The notes under the pieces were generated by a model. That model ran no database searches. It was not told the origin of the DNA and saw only the letters and a list, made by a program, of their open reading frames with translations. Shown one piece after another: positions 7,941 to 17,521 of a stretch of DNA of 64,000 nt (its first letter is position 1; each line of letters begins with the position of its first letter). Source of the stretch: Pseudomonas sp. PICF141 (GTDB lineage: Bacteria; Pseudomonadota; Gammaproteobacteria; Pseudomonadales; Pseudomonadaceae); assembly GCF_002286815.1 (NCBI RefSeq), contig NZ_MUNM01000063.1, forward strand, positions 1 through 64,000, in the 5' to 3' direction. The position numbers and the translations under genes are program-made.

Positions 7941-10391
7941 ATGACTCAAGAACCACTTGTTCGCGAAGCAGAGGTGGCCGCATTCCGCGACGCCGTCTTG
8001 ACCAAGCTTACCTACGCGGTGGGCAAAGACCCTGATCACGCCTTCGACCATGACTGGTTCGAAGCCATCGCCCTGGCGGCGCGCGATCACATGGTCGAGC
8101 ACTGGATGGACCACACCCGGCAGATCTACCGCAAAGGCCAGAAACGGGTCTATTACCTCTCCCTCGAATTCCTGATCGGCCGCTTGCTCTACGACAGCCT
8201 GAGCAACCTCGGCCTGCTTGATGTGGCCCGTGAAGCCATGACCGAACTGGGCGTCGACATCGAGCGCATCCGTCTGCTGGAACCCGATGCGGCATTGGGC
8301 AACGGAGGTCTCGGACGTCTGGCGGCGTGTTTCATGGAAAGCATGTCGACCTTGGGCATCGCCGGGCATGGTTATGGCATTCGTTACGAACACGGCTTGT
8401 TCCGCCAGGCCGTCGTCGATGGCTGGCAGCAGGAGCAGACCGAAAACTGGCTGGATTTCGGCAATCCCTGGGAGTTTGAACGGCCAGAGGTCGCCTACCC
8501 GATTGGCTTCGGCGGCAGTGTCGAAACCGTGACCGATGAGAACGGCAAATCCAGGCAAGTCTGGTCTCCGGCGGAAACCGTGCGGGCCATCGCTTATGAC
8601 ACCCCGGTAGTCGGTTGGCACGGTGCGAGTGTCAACACCCTGCGACTGTGGCGTGCCCGGGCCATGGAAGATTTGCACCTGGAGCGCTTCAACGCTGGCG
8701 ACCATCTGGGCGCGGTAGCAGAAGTGGCCCGGGCCGAAAGTATCTCCCGCGTGCTCTACCCGGCGGACAGCACCGATGCCGGCCAGGAACTGCGCCTGCG
8801 TCAGGAGTATTTCTTCGTTGCCGCATCCTTGCAGGATTTATTGCGCCGCCATCGCAACATGCACACTTCGGTACTGACCCTGGGCGATCACGCAGCCATT
8901 CAACTCAATGACACGCACCCCTCGATTGCCGTGGCCGAACTGATGCGTCAGCTGGTCGACGTCTATGACGTGGCGTGGGATGCGGCGTGGCAGGTCACCG
9001 TCGATACGCTGTCGTACACCAACCACACGTTGTTGCCGGAAGCGCTGGAAACCTGGCCGGTCGGTTTGATGGAGCGGATGCTGCCACGGCACATGCAGAT
9101 CATTTATTTGATCAACGCCCAGCACATCGACTCATTAAGGGCCAAGGGCATTCATGATTTCGACGTGTTGCGTGCGGTCTCATTGATCGAAGAAGACAAC
9201 GGTCGTCGCGTGCGCATGGGCAACCTGGCATTCCTTGGTTCTCACAGCGTCAACGGCGTGTCCGCCCTGCACACGCAACTGATGCGTAGCACCGTGTTCT
9301 CCGAGTTGCATAAACTCTATCCGGAGCGGATCAACAACAAGACCAACGGCATTACCTTCCGCCGCTGGCTCTTCCAGGCCAACCCCGAATTGACCTCGAT
9401 GATGATCGACGCCCTCGGCCCGGATATGCAGGATAACCCCGAAGAAAGCCTGATAGGGCTGGAGCCCTTCGCCGAGAAACCCGCATTCCGAAAACAGTTC
9501 GCCGAGCAGCGGATGCATAGCAAAAAAGCCCTGGCGTACCTGATTCATGAGCGGCTGGGAATCGCGGTCAACCCGGCGGCGATGTTCGATGTACAGGTCA
9601 AGCGGATCCACGAATACAAACGTCAGTTGCTCAACCTGCTGCACACCGTTGCGCTGTATCAGGCGATTCGTGCCGAACCGGAAATCGATTGGGTGCCGCG
9701 GGTGAAAATCTTCGCCGGCAAGGCAGCGGCCAGTTATCACCAGGCCAAATTGATCATCAAACTGACCAACGACATCGCCCGGGTGGTCAATAATGACCCG
9801 ACCGTGCGTGGTTTGCTTAAAGTGGTGTTTTTGCCCAACTACAACGTCAGCCTGGCCGAAAGCATCATTCCGGCGGCGGATTTGTCGGAGCAGATCTCCA
9901 CCGCAGGCTTCGAAGCCTCAGGCACCAGCAACATGAAATTCGGCCTCAACGGCGCGCTGACCATCGGCACCCTGGACGGTGCCAACGTGGAAATGAGCGA
10001 GCGCATTGGTGTCGAACACATGTTCATCTTCGGTCTCAGCGCCGAGCAAGTGGAAGCGCGCAAGCTTAACCATGAGTTCAACGCGGCGCCGGACATTACC
10101 GCCTCCCACCGACTCAACGATGTGTTGCAAGCGATTCGCGGTGGGGTGTTCTCACCGGACGATCCGTCCCGCTACACCACGCTGATCGATTCGCTGGTGG
10201 ACTATGACCGCTTCCTGGTCTGTGCCGATTTCGATTCTTACTGGAACGCTCAGATGCGGGTCGAGGCTCATTGGCACGACTCCAAAGAGTGGTGGCGCTC
10301 GGCGGTATTGAGCAGCGCGCGGATGGGCTGGTTCTCGTCCGACCGGACCATTCGCGAGTACGCCACGGATATCTGGAAAGCGTTGGAGTAA
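7941..10391 (+). CDS. glgP: Glycogen/starch/alpha-glucan phosphorylase
   Basis: This 816-residue PLP enzyme releases glucose-1-phosphate from alpha-1,4-glucans by phosphorolysis. The full family length and signature are present: substrate and dimer region with YYLSLEFLIGRLL near residue 70, the phosphate/PLP region, and the PLP-lysine motif SGTSNMKFGLNGALTIGTLD near residue 655. The ATG at 7941 is followed by the usual MTQEPLVREAEV N-terminus, with GAGGT seven bases before it. No glycogen-synthesis gene is adjacent, so it is an isolated catabolic gene here. A REP doublet follows and may end or stabilise its mRNA. Confidence 0.96.
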   Translation: MTQEPLVREAEVAAFRDAVLTKLTYAVGKDPDHAFDHDWFEAIALAARDHMVEHWMDHTRQIYRKGQKRVYYLSLEFLIGRLLYDSLSNLGLLDVAREAMTELGVDIERIRLLEPDAALGNGGLGRLAACFMESMSTLGIAGHGYGIRYEHGLFRQAVVDGWQQEQTENWLDFGNPWEFERPEVAYPIGFGGSVETVTDENGKSRQVWSPAETVRAIAYDTPVVGWHGASVNTLRLWRARAMEDLHLERFNAGDHLGAVAEVARAESISRVLYPADSTDAGQELRLRQEYFFVAASLQDLLRRHRNMHTSVLTLGDHAAIQLNDTHPSIAVAELMRQLVDVYDVAWDAAWQVTVDTLSYTNHTLLPEALETWPVGLMERMLPRHMQIIYLINAQHIDSLRAKGIHDFDVLRAVSLIEEDNGRRVRMGNLAFLGSHSVNGVSALHTQLMRSTVFSELHKLYPERINNKTNGITFRRWLFQANPELTSMMIDALGPDMQDNPEESLIGLEPFAEKPAFRKQFAEQRMHSKKALAYLIHERLGIAVNPAAMFDVQVKRIHEYKRQLLNLLHTVALYQAIRAEPEIDWVPRVKIFAGKAAASYHQAKLIIKLTNDIARVVNNDPTVRGLLKVVFLPNYNVSLAESIIPAADLSEQISTAGFEASGTSNMKFGLNGALTIGTLDGANVEMSERIGVEHMFIFGLSAEQVEARKLNHEFNAAPDITASHRLNDVLQAIRGGVFSPDDPSRYTTLIDSLVDYDRFLVCADFDSYWNAQMRVEAHWHDSKEWWRSAVLSSARMGWFSSDRTIREYATDIWKALE

Positions 10392-10423
10392 GTCGTCAAT
10401 TAGCTCGATATACTGACGCGCCG

Positions 10424-10507
10424 GAAAAGATCGCAGCCTTCGGCAGTTCCTACCAATCGCGTGCTACCACGCCCGTGTAGGAGCTGCCGAAGGCTGCGAT
10501 CTTTTTG
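10424..10507. repeat. REP doublet, family C
   Basis: Arms AAAGATCGCAGCCTTCGGCA and complement, separated by about 28 bases. The second arm ends in CTTTTT, so the structure could also act as a terminator for glgP. Confidence 0.8.
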
Positions 10508-10561
10508 GAACTGGCTACGCTAATCTTTCTGGATTGGCCAATGCGCTTAGGGATATCGACC

Positions 10562-13500
10562 ATGCAATGGATGTTCATGCTGATTGGGCTGCTGCTGGGT
10601 TGGCTACTCGATGAGTCGTTCAGCGATGCGTTGTTGGGCGCTTTGCTCGGGTTGGGTATTGGCCAGGCCATCCGCATCGGCCGCTTGAGCACTCAAAGCG
10701 CCGAGCAGCGACGCTTGCTCGATCAGGCGCAGGTTGCGCTGAATGCGCTCGAGCAGCGATTGGCGTTGCTGGAGGTACCGGGCGTCAAACTACCTGAAGC
10801 CAGTGAACCTGCGACTAGCGAACCGGCTCCATCCTCTGAAATCATTCTTGAGCAAACCCCTGTCGAATCCCCGGAGCTGATCTGGGAGCTGCCGCCTGAA
10901 TTTGAACCCGTCGCGGCGGCCGCCACCGAAGCCGATCGTCCGCCGCCCGTCGATGCCTGGAAACCCGAACCAGTCGCCCGCGAACCACAACAACCGGCGG
11001 CGCCGCGCGGCCCGAACGTCATCGAGCGGGCCATCAGCGGTGCGCGCAACTGGCTGTTCGGCGGCAATACCGTGCTGCGGGTCGGCGTGGTGCTGTTGTT
11101 CCTTGGCCTGGCCTTCCTGTTGCGCTACGCCACCGAAGGCATGGTGGTGCCGGTTGAGTTGCGCTACGCCGGTGTCGCGGCGGCGGCCTTGGGCTTGCTC
11201 GGGCTGGGCTGGTGGTTGCGCCTGCGCAACAGCCATTACGCGTTGATGCTGCAAGGCACCGGGATCGCGGTGTTGTACCTGACCGTATTTGCCGCGATGC
11301 GTTTGCATCCGTTGCTCGATCCCACGGCTGCACTGGGGCTTTTGGTGGTGGTGACGGTGTTCTCGGCGATTCTCGCCATTACCCAAAACGCCTTGGGCCT
11401 GGCTGCCGCTGCCGCCCTGGGCGGTTTCGCCGCGCCAATCCTGACGTCCACCGGCGCCGGCAACCATGTTGCGCTGTTCAGCTACTTCGCCTTGCTCAAC
11501 ACCGGCATCCTCGCCATCGCCTGGTTCAAGGCCTGGCGGCTGCTTAACCTGATCGGTTTTGTCGGCACCTTCGGCATCGGGTTGGCCTGGGGCTTGCGCT
11601 CCTATACACCTGAGTTGCTGTGGAGCACCGAGCCGTTCCTGATCCTGTTTTTCCTGATGTACCTGGTTATCGGCCTGTTGTTCGCCCGGCGCAAACTGCT
11701 GGAAATGAGCGATGCGCCCCAGGATGACAGCCGCGAGGCACTGGTGCACTGGTCGGCGCGCAAGGGCGATTACGTCGACGGCACGATGCTGTTCGCGCCA
11801 CCGCTGGTAGGTTTCGGTTTGCAGTTCGCGCTGGTGGAGCATCTGGAGTTCGCCGCCGCTTTCAGCGCCTTGGCACTGGGCATGATTTACATGGGGCTGG
11901 CCCGGTTGCTGATGGGCGGTCGAGCATTGTTGCTGGCGGAAACCTGCCTGGCGCTCGGTGTGATCTTCGCCAGCCTGGCGATTCCGTTGGGGCTCGACGC
12001 GCGTTGGACCGCAGCCGCCTGGGCGGTGGAAGGCGCGGGAATTTTCTGGCTCGGCCTGCGTCAACAGCGACCGTTGGCGCGAGCCTTTGCCTTGCTGCTG
12101 CAACTGGGCTCGGCACTGGCCTTTCTCAGTGAACTGCGGATCGGCGAAAACAGCCTGCTCGAGGGCGCACCGCTGGGGGCGTTGATGCTCGGTGTGGCAC
12201 TGCTGTTCAGCTTCTACCAGTTGCGTAAAGCGTTGCCCGAACAGGCGTCGCAGTGGGAGCGCCAAGGATTGCCGGTATTGGCCTGTTTGGGGCTGACGTT
12301 CCTCTATCTGTTGGCGCCGCTGTTCTTCTTCACCCACGGCACGGCGATCAGTTGGGCACTGGCCGGGTTGGCGACGCTGTTCGTCGGTCTGCGCCTGCAA
12401 TCGCGGACGTTCCTGTTCACCGCGTTTGCAGTGCAACTGCTTGGCGGTGCGTTGTTCCTGTTGCGCCTGCAAGGGTCGGACGGTGATTCGGCCGCGGTGT
12501 TCAGCGCCGGCTGGAGCGGTTTGCTCAGCGCGTCCCTGATCGGGCTGGCATTGATTGCCGGCATGTTGCTGGCGGCCCGCGACGAAATGGTGCGCAGTGA
12601 CGTGCGTTTGCTGCGCGGCTTGTCAGTGGTGTTGCTGGCCGGCCTGGTACTGATCAACCTTGCGGTGCTGTTCGTGTTGCCGTGGCAAACCGCGAGTGCC
12701 GTGTGGGCCGCCAGTGGTTTGTTCATCATCTGGCTGAGCCTGTACCTGAAGCAGCGCGTGAGTTTTGTTTTTGGTTTGCTGTTGCAGGTGATCGGCGGCG
12801 CGGCGTTCCTGTTCGCCGGGCCGAACCTGCTCGGGCCGCTGCTCAGCGAAGGGTTGCGACCGTTGGCGCACAGCGGCTTCTGGACGCCGCTGGTGCTGGG
12901 GCTGGCCGCCTTCATTGGAGCCTGGCGTTTGCAGCTGGGTAATCATGCTTCGGCCTTCGATGGGTTGAGCCTGCAGCGTTTGTCCGAAGTGTTGCTGGTG
13001 TGGGGCGCGGGTTGGTGGGCGCTCGCGTGGCTCAGCGAAGTGCTGCGCTTTGCGCCGTCGAATCTGCAAGCCACTTTATTGCTGGCCGTCGCCGCCGTGA
13101 GTGTCGCGCTGTGGACGGTATTGGCGCTGCGCCTGAAGTGGTCGTCGCTGGGCTTGCTCTGCACCTTGCTGATTCCGGCCGCTGGCCTGGTGCTGCTCGC
13201 GGCCTGGCATTCGCGTTATCACCCGGCCGCCGACTTCGGCTGGCTGGTCTGGATCGCAGTGTTCGTCGTGCATTTCATCTCGCTGCGGCGTCTGGCGCCG
13301 ACGCTGCCCGCAAGCGCCCAGAGCACCGCCCATATGCTCGGCTGCTGGTTGTTGATCGGCGTGTTGGCCCTGGAGCTGCGTTACGGTCTGCTGCTGTTGT
13401 CGCAGCAATACAACGCCTGGCGCTGGTTGGGCTGGGCGATTCTGCCGAGCCTGTATCTGGTGCTGATGGCTGCACCGCGTGCCTGGCCATGGCCGGTGTC

Positions 13501-14149
13501 GGCTTATCCCCGCGAGTACCGGCTCTATGCCGCTGCGCCGTTGGTACTGTTGATGCTCGGCTGGTTCTGGTTGGCGAACATTGCCAGTGACGGCACCGCT
13601 GAGCCACTGCCCTATGTGCCGCTGATCAACCCGCTGGAATTGGGTTTGTTGTTCGCCCTGTTCGGCGTTTACGTCTGGTCTCGCAATGCCGTGACGCAAC
13701 GGGCGATCCGCAAGGAATACGCCGATAACGCCACCCAAGTGATTGCCGGGGTCTCGCTGTTCGTCTTCTTCACCGCGCTGGTGATGCGCGCGGCTCATCA
13801 TTGGGGCGGCGTGCCATACGCGCTGGATTTGCTACTCGAATCGATGCTGGTGCAGGCCGGCTTGTCCATCGTCTGGACCCTGATGGCCCTGAGTCTGATG
13901 ATCGGTGGGCATCTGCGCCATCGCCGCGAAGTCTGGCTGATCGGCGCGGCGCTGATTGCGCTGGTGGTCGCCAAGCTGTTCTTCGTTGAATTGAGTAACC
14001 GCGGCGGGCTCGCGCGGATCGTGTCGTTTATCGGCGTTGGCGTGTTGCTGTTGGTGGTGGGCTATTTTGCTCCGTTGCCGCCCAAGCGCGCCGACGCTGT
14101 GCCGGATGTTGAAAAACCGGGCCCTGAAACCGAAGGAGTGTCGTCTTGA
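10562..14149 (+). CDS. DUF2339 polytopic membrane protein, very large
   Basis: A 1195-residue protein of unknown function. The ATG at 10562 is preferred because AGGGAT precedes it at seven bases; the frame is open to 10505. Residues 1–40 form a membrane hairpin, about 45–75 a coiled coil (SAEQRRLLDQAQVALNALEQ), about 76–160 a Pro/Glu-rich linker, and from about 170 to the end I count roughly 34 hydrophobic segments. The polar C-terminus is short. This is the DUF2339 family. Its stop overlaps the start of a DUF3999 gene by four bases, so the two are coupled and probably form one inner-membrane complex. No catalytic motif is recognisable; a transport or envelope-polymer role is only a guess. 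Confidence 0.9.
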   Translation: MQWMFMLIGLLLGWLLDESFSDALLGALLGLGIGQAIRIGRLSTQSAEQRRLLDQAQVALNALEQRLALLEVPGVKLPEASEPATSEPAPSSEIILEQTPVESPELIWELPPEFEPVAAAATEADRPPPVDAWKPEPVAREPQQPAAPRGPNVIERAISGARNWLFGGNTVLRVGVVLLFLGLAFLLRYATEGMVVPVELRYAGVAAAALGLLGLGWWLRLRNSHYALMLQGTGIAVLYLTVFAAMRLHPLLDPTAALGLLVVVTVFSAILAITQNALGLAAAAALGGFAAPILTSTGAGNHVALFSYFALLNTGILAIAWFKAWRLLNLIGFVGTFGIGLAWGLRSYTPELLWSTEPFLILFFLMYLVIGLLFARRKLLEMSDAPQDDSREALVHWSARKGDYVDGTMLFAPPLVGFGLQFALVEHLEFAAAFSALALGMIYMGLARLLMGGRALLLAETCLALGVIFASLAIPLGLDARWTAAAWAVEGAGIFWLGLRQQRPLARAFALLLQLGSALAFLSELRIGENSLLEGAPLGALMLGVALLFSFYQLRKALPEQASQWERQGLPVLACLGLTFLYLLAPLFFFTHGTAISWALAGLATLFVGLRLQSRTFLFTAFAVQLLGGALFLLRLQGSDGDSAAVFSAGWSGLLSASLIGLALIAGMLLAARDEMVRSDVRLLRGLSVVLLAGLVLINLAVLFVLPWQTASAVWAASGLFIIWLSLYLKQRVSFVFGLLLQVIGGAAFLFAGPNLLGPLLSEGLRPLAHSGFWTPLVLGLAAFIGAWRLQLGNHASAFDGLSLQRLSEVLLVWGAGWWALAWLSEVLRFAPSNLQATLLLAVAAVSVALWTVLALRLKWSSLGLLCTLLIPAAGLVLLAAWHSRYHPAADFGWLVWIAVFVVHFISLRRLAPTLPASAQSTAHMLGCWLLIGVLALELRYGLLLLSQQYNAWRWLGWAILPSLYLVLMAAPRAWPWPVSAYPREYRLYAAAPLVLLMLGWFWLANIASDGTAEPLPYVPLINPLELGLLFALFGVYVWSRNAVTQRAIRKEYADNATQVIAGVSLFVFFTALVMRAAHHWGGVPYALDLLLESMLVQAGLSIVWTLMALSLMIGGHLRHRREVWLIGAALIALVVAKLFFVELSNRGGLARIVSFIGVGVLLLVVGYFAPLPPKRADAVPDVEKPGPETEGVSS

Positions 14150-15513
14150 ATCAGAAGCTGAGCCTGGGCTGGTGGGGTGCTGTTGTACTGGGCGTGACGT
14201 TGTCGGCCGGAGCCCAGGAAAAACCGACGGACTTTGCCGCACAGGTGCCATTATCGGTGAGCGGTGAGGGCCCGTGGTATCGCCTGGAATTACCCTTGGG
14301 CGTGCAACTGAAAGCGCGGCACACCGATCTCAGCGATCTACGGGTGTTCAACGCCGCCGGTGAGCCTCAGGCTTATGCGCTGGCCCGAGAACCCGCGCAG
14401 ACCCGCGAAAACCGCACGCTTCACGACGTGAAGTGGTTCCCGTTGTACAACTCGGCGGATGCCACCGAACGCGCACCAAGCGTGCGCGTGCAATCGAATA
14501 CCAACGGCACGTTGATCGAAGTGCAGCCGTCCAGCCAGTTGGAGGCAGGCGAAGAAGAGCTGCGCGGCTGGTTACTCGATGCCAGCCGAATCAAGGCGCC
14601 TTTACAGCAATTGATCCTCGATTGGACCAGCGATCGCGACGGCTTCCAGCGTTTCAGCATCGAAGCCAGCGACGATTTGCAGCATTGGCAGTCCTGGGGT
14701 GAAGGTCAGGTGGCACGTCTGACGTTTGCCGACGAACGGGTCGAACAACATGAGGTCGGCCTGCCGGGACAACCGGCGCGCTACTTGCGTTTGCTGTGGA
14801 GTTCACCGCAATCGGCGCCGGCGCTGACTTCGGCGCAACTGGAAAGCGCCAACCCGCGCACCTTGCCGCTGCCGTTGGTCTGGTCACAACCGTTGGCTGG
14901 CACCCGGGTGAAGGCCGGTGAGTACATCTGGCAATTGCCGATGGGATTGAACGTCCAGCGCTTGCAGATCGAACTGAATCAGCCTAACAGCCTGGCACCG
15001 GTGACGTTGTCGGGGCGTCGGGAAACCAGCCTGCCGTGGCAAACGCTGACCAGCGGTTTGCTCTACCGCTTGACCCAGAATGGCCAGGACGTGGTGCAGA
15101 ACGAATTGCAGTTGCCGGGCCAGACCGTGCAGCAATTGAAGCTGACGGTGGATGAGCGCGGCGGTGGCCTGGGCGCCGAAGCACCGATCGTGCGGTTTGC
15201 CGTGCGCTCCACGCAACTGGTGTTCCTGGCACGCGGTGCCGGGCCTTATACGCTGGCGTTGGGGAATGCGACGGTGAAGGCGGCGAACTTGCCATTGTCG
15301 ACGCTGATTCCCGATTACAACGCGGCGAAGCTGGCGGCGTTGGGCAAGGCGACCGTGGAGGGTGGGGTCGTGGTGACTCCGGCGGCGACTGTGCCAGCGG
15401 TGGCGGACCCGAACTGGAAGAAATTCGGATTGTGGGCGGTGCTGTTGCTCAGTGTGCTGTTTTTGGGAGCCATGGCGTTCAGCTTGCTGCGCAAGCCACC
15501 CGTCAAATCCTAG
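14146..15513 (+). CDS. DUF3999 periplasmic membrane-anchored protein
   Basis: A 455-residue protein of unknown function, coupled to the DUF2339 gene. The start is TTG at 14146 with a strong ribosome site (GAAGGAG, nine bases before), overlapping the previous stop as TTGA. A signal peptide (WWGAVVLGVTLSAGAQ) is followed by a beta-rich periplasmic part. Residues about 160–215 (FSIEASDDLQHWQSWGEGQ, later ARYLRLLW) resemble a discoidin/galactose-binding-like fold, which would suggest glycan binding. A single membrane helix (LWAVLLLSVLFLGAMAFSLL) close to the C-terminus anchors it, leaving a short cytoplasmic tail. The glycan idea is inferred only from this local likeness. Confidence 0.88.
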   Translation: MNQKLSLGWWGAVVLGVTLSAGAQEKPTDFAAQVPLSVSGEGPWYRLELPLGVQLKARHTDLSDLRVFNAAGEPQAYALAREPAQTRENRTLHDVKWFPLYNSADATERAPSVRVQSNTNGTLIEVQPSSQLEAGEEELRGWLLDASRIKAPLQQLILDWTSDRDGFQRFSIEASDDLQHWQSWGEGQVARLTFADERVEQHEVGLPGQPARYLRLLWSSPQSAPALTSAQLESANPRTLPLPLVWSQPLAGTRVKAGEYIWQLPMGLNVQRLQIELNQPNSLAPVTLSGRRETSLPWQTLTSGLLYRLTQNGQDVVQNELQLPGQTVQQLKLTVDERGGGLGAEAPIVRFAVRSTQLVFLARGAGPYTLALGNATVKAANLPLSTLIPDYNAAKLAALGKATVEGGVVVTPAATVPAVADPNWKKFGLWAVLLLSVLFLGAMAFSLLRKPPVKS

Positions 15514-15530
15514 GCTGGCGTTTCGCGCCA

Positions 15531-15599
15531 GATCGCGGGCAAGCCTCGCTCCCACAGGATTGGTGGATTACCTGTAGGAGCGAGGCTTGCCCGCGAAGG
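15531..15599. repeat. REP doublet, family A
   Basis: Arms CGCGGGCAAGCCTCGCTCC and complement with a short spacer, 17 bases after the DUF3999 stop. The rest of the interval to fbp (15600–15777) holds no gene that I can see. Confidence 0.85.
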
Positions 15600-15777
15600 T
15601 GTTCCTTCCGGCCACCAAAAATATTGAAACCTGTCGCCAATCACAGCCCCATTTCGAACTACGCTCAACCCCGCACATGAACTCTATTGGGCGTATCACG
15701 TCTGATAGGAGGAAATGCGCCCCGACTCGCGTTAAACTGCGCGGGTTTTTAGCCCCCCCATTCCACCGGAGCCGTCC

Positions 15778-16788
15778 ATGTCCCGCGTTACCTTGAGTCG
15801 CTATTTGATTGAGCAGACCCGCAGCAACAACACTCCTGCCGATCTGCGCTTCCTGATCGAAGTGGTGGCGCGTGCTTGCAAGGAAATCAGCCACGCCGTC
15901 TCCAAAGGCGCCCTGGGTGGTGTTCTGGGCAGCATGGGCACCGAAAACGTTCAGGGCGAAGTGCAGAAGAAGCTTGACGTGTTGTCCAACGAAATCCTGC
16001 TTGAAGCCAACGAGTGGGGCGGTCACCTGGCCGGCATGGCGTCCGAAGAAATGGACAATGCCTACCAGATCCCGGGCAAATACCCGAAAGGTGCCTATCT
16101 GCTGGTATTCGACCCGCTGGACGGTTCGTCGAACATCGACATCAACGCGCCGGTCGGCACCATCTTCTCGGTACTGCGTTGCCCGAACGAATACCTGAGC
16201 CAGAACGAGCCCTTGAATGAAAAGGCTTTCCTGCAGCCAGGTACCCAGCAAGTGGCCGCCGGTTATGCCATTTATGGTCCCCAGACCATGCTGATCCTGA
16301 CCCTGGGCGACGGCGTGAAAGGTTTCACCCTGGACCGCGAAATGGGCAGCTTCGTCCTGACCCATGAAGACATCACCATTCCTGAAGCCACCCAGGAATT
16401 CGCCATCAACGCCTCCAACCAGCGGCACTGGGAAGCACCGGTACAACGCTACGTCAGCGAATTGCTGGCGGGCGAAGAAGGGCCGTTGAAAAAGAACTAC
16501 AACATGCGTTGGGTCGCCGCAATGGTCGCCGACGTGCACCGTATCCTGACCCGTGGTGGTCTGTTCATGTACCCACGCGACAGCCGCGAGCCGTCCAAGC
16601 CGGGCAAGCTGCGTCTGATGTACGAAGCCAACCCGATGTCGTTCCTGATTGAACAGGCTGGCGGCGCTTCCACCGATGGCCACCAGCGCATCCTCGACAT
16701 CCAGCCGGAAGGCTTGCACCAGCGTGTTGCGGTGTTCCTCGGTTCGAAAGAAGAAGTTGCCCGCGTTACGGCTTACCACAAGGAATAA
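15778..16788 (+). CDS. fbp: Fructose-1,6-bisphosphatase, class I
   Basis: This 336-residue cytoplasmic enzyme removes the 1-phosphate of fructose-1,6-bisphosphate, the committed step of gluconeogenesis, important in Pseudomonas growing on organic acids and amino acids. The metal and phosphate motif FDPLDGSSNIDIN lies at about residue 118, and the substrate region (RWVAAMVADVHRIL, GKLRLMYEANPMSFLIEQAGG) is intact. The start ATG at 15778 has GGAGCC eight bases upstream. A DUF924 gene follows after three bases, so the two are co-transcribed. Confidence 0.97.
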   Translation: MSRVTLSRYLIEQTRSNNTPADLRFLIEVVARACKEISHAVSKGALGGVLGSMGTENVQGEVQKKLDVLSNEILLEANEWGGHLAGMASEEMDNAYQIPGKYPKGAYLLVFDPLDGSSNIDINAPVGTIFSVLRCPNEYLSQNEPLNEKAFLQPGTQQVAAGYAIYGPQTMLILTLGDGVKGFTLDREMGSFVLTHEDITIPEATQEFAINASNQRHWEAPVQRYVSELLAGEEGPLKKNYNMRWVAAMVADVHRILTRGGLFMYPRDSREPSKPGKLRLMYEANPMSFLIEQAGGASTDGHQRILDIQPEGLHQRVAVFLGSKEEVARVTAYHKE

Positions 16789-16791
16789 ACC

Positions 16792-17394
16792 ATGAGCGCG
16801 CCCTGGCAGCCGTTGCTTCAATGGTGGTTCGGATCTTTCGAATCCCCCAACGAAATAGCGGCTGACAAGGGCACGTTATGGTTCGGCAAGCGCGACAGCC
16901 AGGACCTCGAAGCGCGGACGCGTTTCGGGGGCCAGGTCGAGCAGGCACTGGCCGGCGAATTGACCGAATGGGCGCAATGCCCCGAAGGTTGGCTGGCTCT
17001 GGTGCTGTTGCTCGATCAACTCCCGCGCATGATCTATCGCGACACACCCAAAGCCTTTTCAGGCGATCTCAGGGCTCAGGCACTGGTGGCGCAAGGCATT
17101 GCTGCGGATTTCGATCGGCAACTACGACCGATCCAGCGGGTGTTTATCTATCTGGTGTTCGAACACTGCGAAAATCTGGCCGTGCAGAACGAAGCGGTTT
17201 CGCGGTTTCTCGATCTGGTTGAACAGCAATCCGGGGCGGATCGGGCGGTGTTTGCCGACAACCTGGATTATGCCGAGCGGCATCAGAAAATCATTGCGCG
17301 GTTTGGCCGGTTTCCCCATCGCAATGCGGTGTTGGGGCGTGAATCTACGGTTGAGGAAATTGAGTTTCTTTCAGGGCCTGGATCCCGCTTCTAG
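16792..17394 (+). CDS. DUF924 family protein
   Basis: A 200-residue cytoplasmic protein of the DUF924 (PF06041) family, unknown in function. It is mostly helical, with the family's conserved stretches LALVLLLDQLPRMIYRDTP (about residues 64–82), FIYLVFEHCENLAVQN and RFGRFPHRNAVLGRES. The fold is related to TPR-like helical repeats. The start lies three bases after the fbp stop, and the constant contact suggests joint transcription, though a link to gluconeogenesis is not shown. A REP element directly follows. Confidence 0.88.
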   Translation: MSAPWQPLLQWWFGSFESPNEIAADKGTLWFGKRDSQDLEARTRFGGQVEQALAGELTEWAQCPEGWLALVLLLDQLPRMIYRDTPKAFSGDLRAQALVAQGIAADFDRQLRPIQRVFIYLVFEHCENLAVQNEAVSRFLDLVEQQSGADRAVFADNLDYAERHQKIIARFGRFPHRNAVLGRESTVEEIEFLSGPGSRF

Positions 17395-17398
17395 CTTT

Positions 17399-17510
17399 GA
17401 TCGTTCCCACGCTCCGCGTGGGAATGCAGCCCGGGACGCTCCGCGTCCCTTTCAGAGCCGAACGCGGAGCGTCCGTTGAGGCATTCCCACGCAGAGCGTG
17501 GGAATGATCA
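17399..17510. repeat. REP doublet, family B
   Basis: Arms GATCGTTCCCACGCTCCGCG and complement, with an inner palindrome GGACGCTCCGCGTCC. It fills the convergent gap between the DUF924 gene and the chemoreceptor gene. Confidence 0.85.
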
Positions 17511-17521
17511 GTGACTGGCAG

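Noticed and set aside
10790..12472. 560-codon minus-strand frame over the DUF2339 gene
   Set aside because: Extremely Gln/Arg/Pro-rich translation typical of antisense to a Leu/Ala-rich membrane gene.
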